From NCBI GenBank assembly GCA_026125925.1, contig JAHCKF010000028.1, positions 1 through 18,847 of the forward strand: a stretch of DNA of 18,847 bases, given 5' to 3'. The notes under the pieces were generated by a model, which saw nothing but the letters and a program-made list of their open reading frames with translations, was not told where the DNA came from and ran no database searches. The position numbers and the translations under genes were made by a program. Positions 14,537 through 18,847 of the stretch are shown here, piece after piece (the first letter of the stretch is position 1; every line of letters starts with the position of its first letter). This stretch comes from Pseudolabrys sp. (GTDB lineage Bacteria > Pseudomonadota > Alphaproteobacteria > Rhizobiales > Xanthobacteraceae).

Positions 14537-15394
14537 TCAGGTGAACTCCGCCTGGCTGTGGTAATCGCGGCGTAGCGCCGCCGCTGTCATGCCCGGGGCT
14601 CTGTTGCCGATCGGACGGCCGTCGATTTCCACCACCGGCATGACCGACTGGCTGGCCGAGGTGACGAAGGCCTCGCGCGCGGCATAGGCCTCTTCGACCG
14701 TGAAGGCTCGCTCCTCAAAGCGCAGGCCCTGGGCGGCGACGAGATCCAGCACCACGGAGCGGGTGATGCCGGGCAGGATATCGCCGCCGAGAGGGCGAGT
14801 GACCAGGACACCGTCGCCGGTCACGATCCAGGCCGTCGAGGACGCGCCCTCGGTCACCCGGCCTTCGCCATCCACCAGCCAGGCCTCGCGGGCGCCCTGC
14901 TCGCGCGCCTGCTGCTTCGCCAGCACATTCGGCAGCAGCGACACCGATTTGATATCGACATGCCGCCAGCGCTCGTCCGGCACCGTGACGACCGCAATGC
15001 CGGCTTCGGCCTGCGCCTCGATCTTGGCGAGATCATTGCTTCGCGCGGTGACGACCACGGTCGTCGGCGTGCCTGCCGGCGGAAACGGAAAATCGCGGCG
15101 CATCTCGCCACGCGTCACTTGGACATAGACAACGCCGTTGACGACCCGGTTGCGGCGCACGGTCTCGCGCATGACGACGGCAAGCGAGGACGCCGGCATC
15201 GGCCGGGCCATGCGCAGGAGGTCGAGCGAGCGCTGCAACCGCGCCATGTGGCGGCGCTCATCGACGAGTTTGCCGCCCCTCACCTCGCAGACTTCGTAGA
15301 CGCCGTCGGCAAACTGGAAACCGCGATCCTCGATGCCGACCGCGGCCATGCTGCGCGGCAAATAGCGGCCATTGACGTAAGCGATGCGGGACAT
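14537..15394 (-). CDS. dat: PLP-dependent class-IV transaminase (D-amino-acid transaminase type)
   Basis: This fold-type IV aminotransferase is probably a D-amino-acid transaminase, which makes D-Glu or D-Ala type precursors with PLP. The product is 285 residues. Family signs are EDRGFQFADGVYEV (about 22-35), the catalytic Lys in HVDIKSVSLLPN (K149), VTEGASST (E182 for the PLP pyridine) and the C-terminal FVTSASQSVMPVVEIDG. In the carboxylate-trap loop of the Bacillus enzyme (VTRG-x3-R-N-H), this protein reads VTRGEMRRDF: the Arg is kept (R100) but the His is Phe (F102). Substrate preference is therefore less sure, and branched-chain or unusual D-substrates are possible. The ATG has GGGGA nine bases upstream. 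It lies between ntrX and hfq, its usual place in Rhizobiales. Confidence 0.85.
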   Translation of the reverse strand: MSRIAYVNGRYLPRSMAAVGIEDRGFQFADGVYEVCEVRGGKLVDERRHMARLQRSLDLLRMARPMPASSLAVVMRETVRRNRVVNGVVYVQVTRGEMRRDFPFPPAGTPTTVVVTARSNDLAKIEAQAEAGIAVVTVPDERWRHVDIKSVSLLPNVLAKQQAREQGAREAWLVDGEGRVTEGASSTAWIVTGDGVLVTRPLGGDILPGITRSVVLDLVAAQGLRFEERAFTVEEAYAAREAFVTSASQSVMPVVEIDGRPIGNRAPGMTAAALRRDYHSQAEFT

Positions 15395-15409
15395 GTCAGG
15401 TTTCCCCAG

Positions 15410-15510
15410 TCATTCCGGGGCACGACCGAAGGTCGTGAGCCCGGAATCCATAATCCCGGTGCTGCGGAGTATGGATTCCGGGCCCGCCGCTTCGCGGCGT
15501 CCCGGAATGA
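15410..15510. repeat. Composite palindromic intergenic element C (ntrX-dat)
   Basis: Two inverted units share the same outer arms, ATTCCGGG / CCCGGAAT, at 15412-15447 and 15475-15508. Each encloses a different inner hairpin: CACGACC / GGTCGTG (loop GAA) in the first and CGCCGC / GCGGCG (loop TTC) in the second. Linking the units are AATCCATA and TATGGATT, themselves inverted. The element fills almost all of the 131-base ntrX-dat gap and ends 15 bases from the ntrX stop. The conserved outer arms with variable inner stems are typical of dispersed rhizobial extragenic palindromes. Confidence 0.8.
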
Positions 15511-15525
15511 TGGGACACTGGCATC

Positions 15526-16893
15526 TTACCCAATCCCCAGCGCCTTGAGCTTGCGATGCAAGGCCGAGCGCTCCATGCCGACGAATTCGGCGGTGCGTGA
15601 AATGTTACCGCCGAAGCGCGAGATCTGCGCCACCAGATATTCGCGTTCGAACACCTCGCGCGCGTCGCGCAGCGGCAGGCCCATCAACTGCTCGCCGCCA
15701 TTGCCGTTGGGCATCGCCGGCACCATGGAGCCGACATCCTGCGGCAGCATGCTGGCATCGATCACGGCATCGGGATCGCCGCCGGCCAGGATCATCAGCC
15801 GCTCGATGTTGTTGCGCAACTGGCGGACATTGCCCGGCCAGTTATGCGATTGCAGCACGGCCATGGCGTCTTCTCCGATGTGGCGCTTCGGCAGGCCGGT
15901 CGATTGCGAGATCTGATCCATGAAATAATCGATGAGCGATGGGATATCCTCGCGCCGTTCCGACAAGGCCGGCACGCGGATCGGCACCACCGACAGGCGG
16001 TGATAAAGGTCCTCGCGGAACTCGCCCTGGGCGATCGCGGTCTCCAGGTTGCGCGAGGTCGAGGCGACGATGCGCACATCGACCGCCACCTTGCTCGAGC
16101 CGCCGACGCGGCTGAATGTCTGATCGACGAGCACGCGCAGGATCTTGTTCTGGGTCTCGCGCGGCAGGTCGGCGACGTCGTCGATGAACAAGGTGCCGCC
16201 ATGCGCCTCTTCGAGCGCGCCGGGCTTGCGCGCGTCAGCGCCGTTCGCCTCGACGCCGAACAACTCGGTCTCCATGCGCTCGGGCGTGATCGCGGCGGCG
16301 TTGATGACGATGAAGGGACCGCTCGCCCGTCCCGACAACTGATGCATGGTGCGCGCGGCCAGTTCCTTGCCGGCTCCCGAGGGGCCGACAATCAGCACGC
16401 GGCTGTTGGTGGGCGCGACGCGATCAATTGCCTGGCGCAGCGACGACATCGAAGCCGACTGCCCGACCAGCATGGACGGCGACGGCGCCTGCTGTTTCAG
16501 GTGACGCACTTCGCGCTTGAGCCGCGAGGTTTCCAGCGCGCGCTCGGCGACCAGCACCAGGCGGTCGGCCTTGAACGGTTTCTCGATGAAGTCGTAGGCG
16601 CCCTGCTTGATGGCGGCGACCGCGGTTTCGATGTTGCCGTGCCCCGAGATCATGACGATCGGTATCTCGGGATGCTCGCCCTTGAGGATGCCGAGCAATT
16701 GCAGGCCGTCGAGCTTGGAGCCCTGCAGCCAGATATCGAGGAAGATCAGGTTCGGCCGCCGCGTCACGATCGACTGCAAGGCGTCGTCGCTATTGCGCGC
16801 CGTGCGCGCGGTGAAGCCTTCGTCTTCCAGGATGCCGGCGACCAGATCGCGAATATCGGCTTCGTCGTCGACGATGAGAATTTCGGCGGACAT
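15526..16893 (-). CDS. ntrX: NtrX response regulator (NtrC family, GAFTGA-less)
   Basis: NtrX is the response regulator partner of NtrY, controlling nitrogen, redox and envelope functions in alphaproteobacteria. The product is 455 residues. The receiver has D9, D10, the phospho-acceptor D53, S83 and K105. The AAA+ domain has Walker A GPSGAGKE (170-177) and the REDLYHRL Arg region. The C-terminal Fis-type helix-turn-helix includes NISRTAEFVGMERSALHRKL. The loop after ELFG reads VEANGADARKPGALEEA, so the sigma-54-contacting GAFTGA is absent, as known for NtrX. Walker B reads LFIDDV, with Asp where NtrC-type proteins have Glu. It starts five bases after the ntrY stop, with GAGTAAG serving as a weak ribosome binding site. 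The palindromic element C separates it from the transaminase gene. Confidence 0.94.
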   Translation of the reverse strand: MSAEILIVDDEADIRDLVAGILEDEGFTARTARNSDDALQSIVTRRPNLIFLDIWLQGSKLDGLQLLGILKGEHPEIPIVMISGHGNIETAVAAIKQGAYDFIEKPFKADRLVLVAERALETSRLKREVRHLKQQAPSPSMLVGQSASMSSLRQAIDRVAPTNSRVLIVGPSGAGKELAARTMHQLSGRASGPFIVINAAAITPERMETELFGVEANGADARKPGALEEAHGGTLFIDDVADLPRETQNKILRVLVDQTFSRVGGSSKVAVDVRIVASTSRNLETAIAQGEFREDLYHRLSVVPIRVPALSERREDIPSLIDYFMDQISQSTGLPKRHIGEDAMAVLQSHNWPGNVRQLRNNIERLMILAGGDPDAVIDASMLPQDVGSMVPAMPNGNGGEQLMGLPLRDAREVFEREYLVAQISRFGGNISRTAEFVGMERSALHRKLKALGIG

Positions 16894-16898
16894 GATGC

Positions 16899-18847
16899 TT
16901 ACTCGTTGGTCGTCTTTTCGGCCACTGTCACAGGAGTGGCCACTTCGGTTTCGTTGGCGGGGCGCGCCGGCGGTTTGCCCGCGGCGGCAAATCGCATCCG
17001 CATCCAGGCGCCGCGCTGGCCGGGGATCTTGTCGGCAGCGTCGCGCAGTTCGAGGCCGCCGCCGTGCTCTTCGAGAATGCGGCCGACGATGGCAAGACCA
17101 AGGCCCGTGCCCTTCTCGCGCGTCGTCACATAAGGCTCCATCAGACGGTTGCGGTTTTCGCGTGGCAAGCCGATGCCGTTGTCGACAATGTCGATGACGA
17201 TGTCGCCGCCCTCGCGCGCGGCAAAGACACGGATGGCGCCCTTGCCGCCGTCCTTCGTGAGTTCCTCTGGCGGCACGGCGGCGACCGCTTCGGTCGCGTT
17301 CTTGATGAGGTTGGTCAGCGCCTGCGAGATCAGGCGGCGGTCGATCTGCGCCGGCATCGGCGATTCAGCGACCTCGGCGGTTATCTCGAGCTCGGGATTG
17401 CCGACGCGCTGCAGGAACACGGCCTGCCTTACGGTATCGGCAACGTCTTCGCCGGCGATCACCGGTTTGGGCATGCGCGCGAATTTGGAGAACTCGTCGA
17501 CCATCTGCCGGATGTCATCGACCTGGCGGATGATGGTGTCGGTGCATTGCTGGAAAACGCCGCCGCTGTCTTCGCCGATGACCTTGCCGTATTTACGGCG
17601 CAGGCGTTCGGCCGAAAGCTGGATCGGCGTCAGCGGATTCTTGATTTCGTGGGCAATGCGCCGGGCAATATCGGCCCAGGCCGACGAGCGTTGCGCGGTG
17701 ACGAGCTCGGTGATGTCGTCGAGCGTGATGACGTAGCCGTGGTCCGAGGCGCCGGAGCGCTCGCTGGTGACGCGGACCGACAGGTTGCGCTCGCGCCCTG
17801 CCCGGTTGATCGTCACCTGGTCCTGCGTGCGCCCGCCATGTTTGGCGGCGAGCATGATGCCGGCAAGCTCCGGGAACACCTCGATCAACGGCTTGCCGAT
17901 CGCCTGTGCCTCGGTAAAGCCGATCAGCTTTTCCGCCGAGCGGTTGAGGATGCTCACATTGCCGAATGAATCGACGCCGATGACGCCGGCGCTGGCGCCG
18001 GCCAGCACCGCCTCGGTGAAGATGCGGCGCGTGTCGATGACATCGCGCGCGCGCACCAGATCGTCGCGCTGCGTGCGCAACTCCTGCGTCATGCGGTTGA
18101 AGGTTTCGCCGAGATGGGCGAGATCGCCTTCCGACTGGCGCACCGGCACGCGGACGAACAGATTGCCCTCCGACACCGCGTTGGCAGCGCCGATCAGGCG
18201 GCGGATCGGCGCCACCAGCTTATTGGCGAAGTTGAAGCCGAGCCACACCGCCGACAACAGCACGATCAGCGCGATCACGGTGTACATCAGGCCGAAAGCG
18301 ACCTGCACGCCGAAGCGCCGCTGCTCGATGGCGATGTATTCCGAGACGCTGGCGCGGGTCTCGCGCAGTTGCGGCACGACGCGCGGATCGAGCAGGCGCG
18401 TCACATAGAGATAGCGGTTGTCGTAGTTCTGCAGCTTGATCATCGCCGCGACGTAATTGGTGTCGGGCAGCAGGACGAGCTGCGGTTCCTTGTCGCTGAT
18501 GGTCGGCAGGGCCTCGCGCGGCGGCAGCGCGAAAGTCTGGTTGACGCGCACGTCGGCCCGGGCGACCTCCTTGAGGTCGCCGTCGAAAATGATGGCGGCG
18601 GCCAGGCCACGCACGGCGGCCTGGAAGGTCAGGAATTGCTTGAGCTGCTCCGGATTCTCCTCGATGACCGATTTCGAACGCGACAGGTCGAAAGCCATGA
18701 CCAGGATGTCGGAGCGCACGATCTGCGCGTGATCGCGCAAATAGGCTTCGGCGACGATGAGCGAGTTCTCGATGGCGGCGCGGGTGCGCGTCGAGAACAG
18801 CCGGTCGAGGCCGCGGTCGAGCGTGACGCTGGCGACAATGGCGACCA
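16899..18847 (-). CDS. ntrY: NtrY sensor histidine kinase, N-terminus beyond window
   Basis: NtrY is the membrane histidine kinase that phosphorylates NtrX. The frame is open to the window edge, giving about 648 residues; the first membrane helices are missing. Visible in order are a periplasmic sensor part beginning VAIVASVTLDRGLDRLFS, a membrane helix around YTVIALIVLLSAVWLGF (about 18225-18302), a HAMP segment, and a PAS domain with SAEKLIGFTEAQAIGKPLIEVF. The HisKA box is RRIAHEIKNPLTPIQLSAE (His codon at 17649-17651). The ATPase domain has LTNLIKNATEAV, DIVDNGIGLP and GTGLGLAIV. The C-terminal tail is short and Thr/Val-rich. All catalytic motifs are intact, and ntrX follows after five bases. 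Confidence 0.95.
   Translation of the reverse strand, partial: VAIVASVTLDRGLDRLFSTRTRAAIENSLIVAEAYLRDHAQIVRSDILVMAFDLSRSKSVIEENPEQLKQFLTFQAAVRGLAAAIIFDGDLKEVARADVRVNQTFALPPREALPTISDKEPQLVLLPDTNYVAAMIKLQNYDNRYLYVTRLLDPRVVPQLRETRASVSEYIAIEQRRFGVQVAFGLMYTVIALIVLLSAVWLGFNFANKLVAPIRRLIGAANAVSEGNLFVRVPVRQSEGDLAHLGETFNRMTQELRTQRDDLVRARDVIDTRRIFTEAVLAGASAGVIGVDSFGNVSILNRSAEKLIGFTEAQAIGKPLIEVFPELAGIMLAAKHGGRTQDQVTINRAGRERNLSVRVTSERSGASDHGYVITLDDITELVTAQRSSAWADIARRIAHEIKNPLTPIQLSAERLRRKYGKVIGEDSGGVFQQCTDTIIRQVDDIRQMVDEFSKFARMPKPVIAGEDVADTVRQAVFLQRVGNPELEITAEVAESPMPAQIDRRLISQALTNLIKNATEAVAAVPPEELTKDGGKGAIRVFAAREGGDIVIDIVDNGIGLPRENRNRLMEPYVTTREKGTGLGLAIVGRILEEHGGGLELRDAADKIPGQRGAWMRMRFAAAGKPPARPANETEVATPVTVAEKTTNE

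Overview
This window looks like a chromosomal stretch of a GC-rich alphaproteobacterium of the order Hyphomicrobiales (Rhizobiales), probably near the Bradyrhizobium/Rhodopseudomonas/Xanthobacteraceae group. The evidence is the gene content and order (dacA-tmk-holB, metG-tatD, ntrY-ntrX-dat-hfq-hflX with mazG facing it), the protein sequences, frequent TTG/GTG starts, a CtrA-type cell-cycle box and dispersed palindromic intergenic repeats. This assignment is inference; there is no rRNA or tRNA in the window to test it.

Layout. (1) 1-3740, plus strand: the 3' part of rlpA (septal lytic transglycosylase), then a tightly packed dacA-tmk-holB unit with ATGA and GTGA stop/start overlaps. (2) 3741-8195: a mixed block between holB and metG, two genes that sit next to each other in many alphaproteobacteria. 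It holds a 408-base gap with a possible micro-ORF, a ribbon-helix-helix protein (+), a charged coiled-coil DUF6481-type protein (-), a short PhoH-like ATPase (-), an 82-residue secreted cysteine-rich protein (-), and a membrane-anchored L,D-transpeptidase-like (Tlde1/DUF2778) protein (+). The last two are divergent and share a control region with a perfect CtrA full site. (3) 8196-11534, plus strand: metG, tatD and a PhnP-like metallo-beta-lactamase-fold hydrolase. (4) 11777-12580: mazG (+), converging on (5) 12696-18847, minus strand: ntrY (N-terminus beyond the window), ntrX, a class-IV (D-amino-acid type) transaminase, hfq and hflX.

How the genes work together. The window joins cell-wall remodelling (RlpA, DacA, the Tlde1-like protein), nucleotide and replication functions (Tmk, HolB, MazG), translation (MetG), RNA regulation (Hfq, HflX) and the NtrY/NtrX two-component system. 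No phage, insertion sequence, CRISPR array or clear horizontally acquired system is visible.

The features most worth following up are: the CtrA box in front of the Tlde1-like gene; the twin CX3C secreted protein; NtrX without a GAFTGA loop and with an altered Walker B; the transaminase lacking the canonical His of the substrate carboxylate trap; and three composite palindromic repeats, one of which shows a compensatory base-pair change between its two arms.
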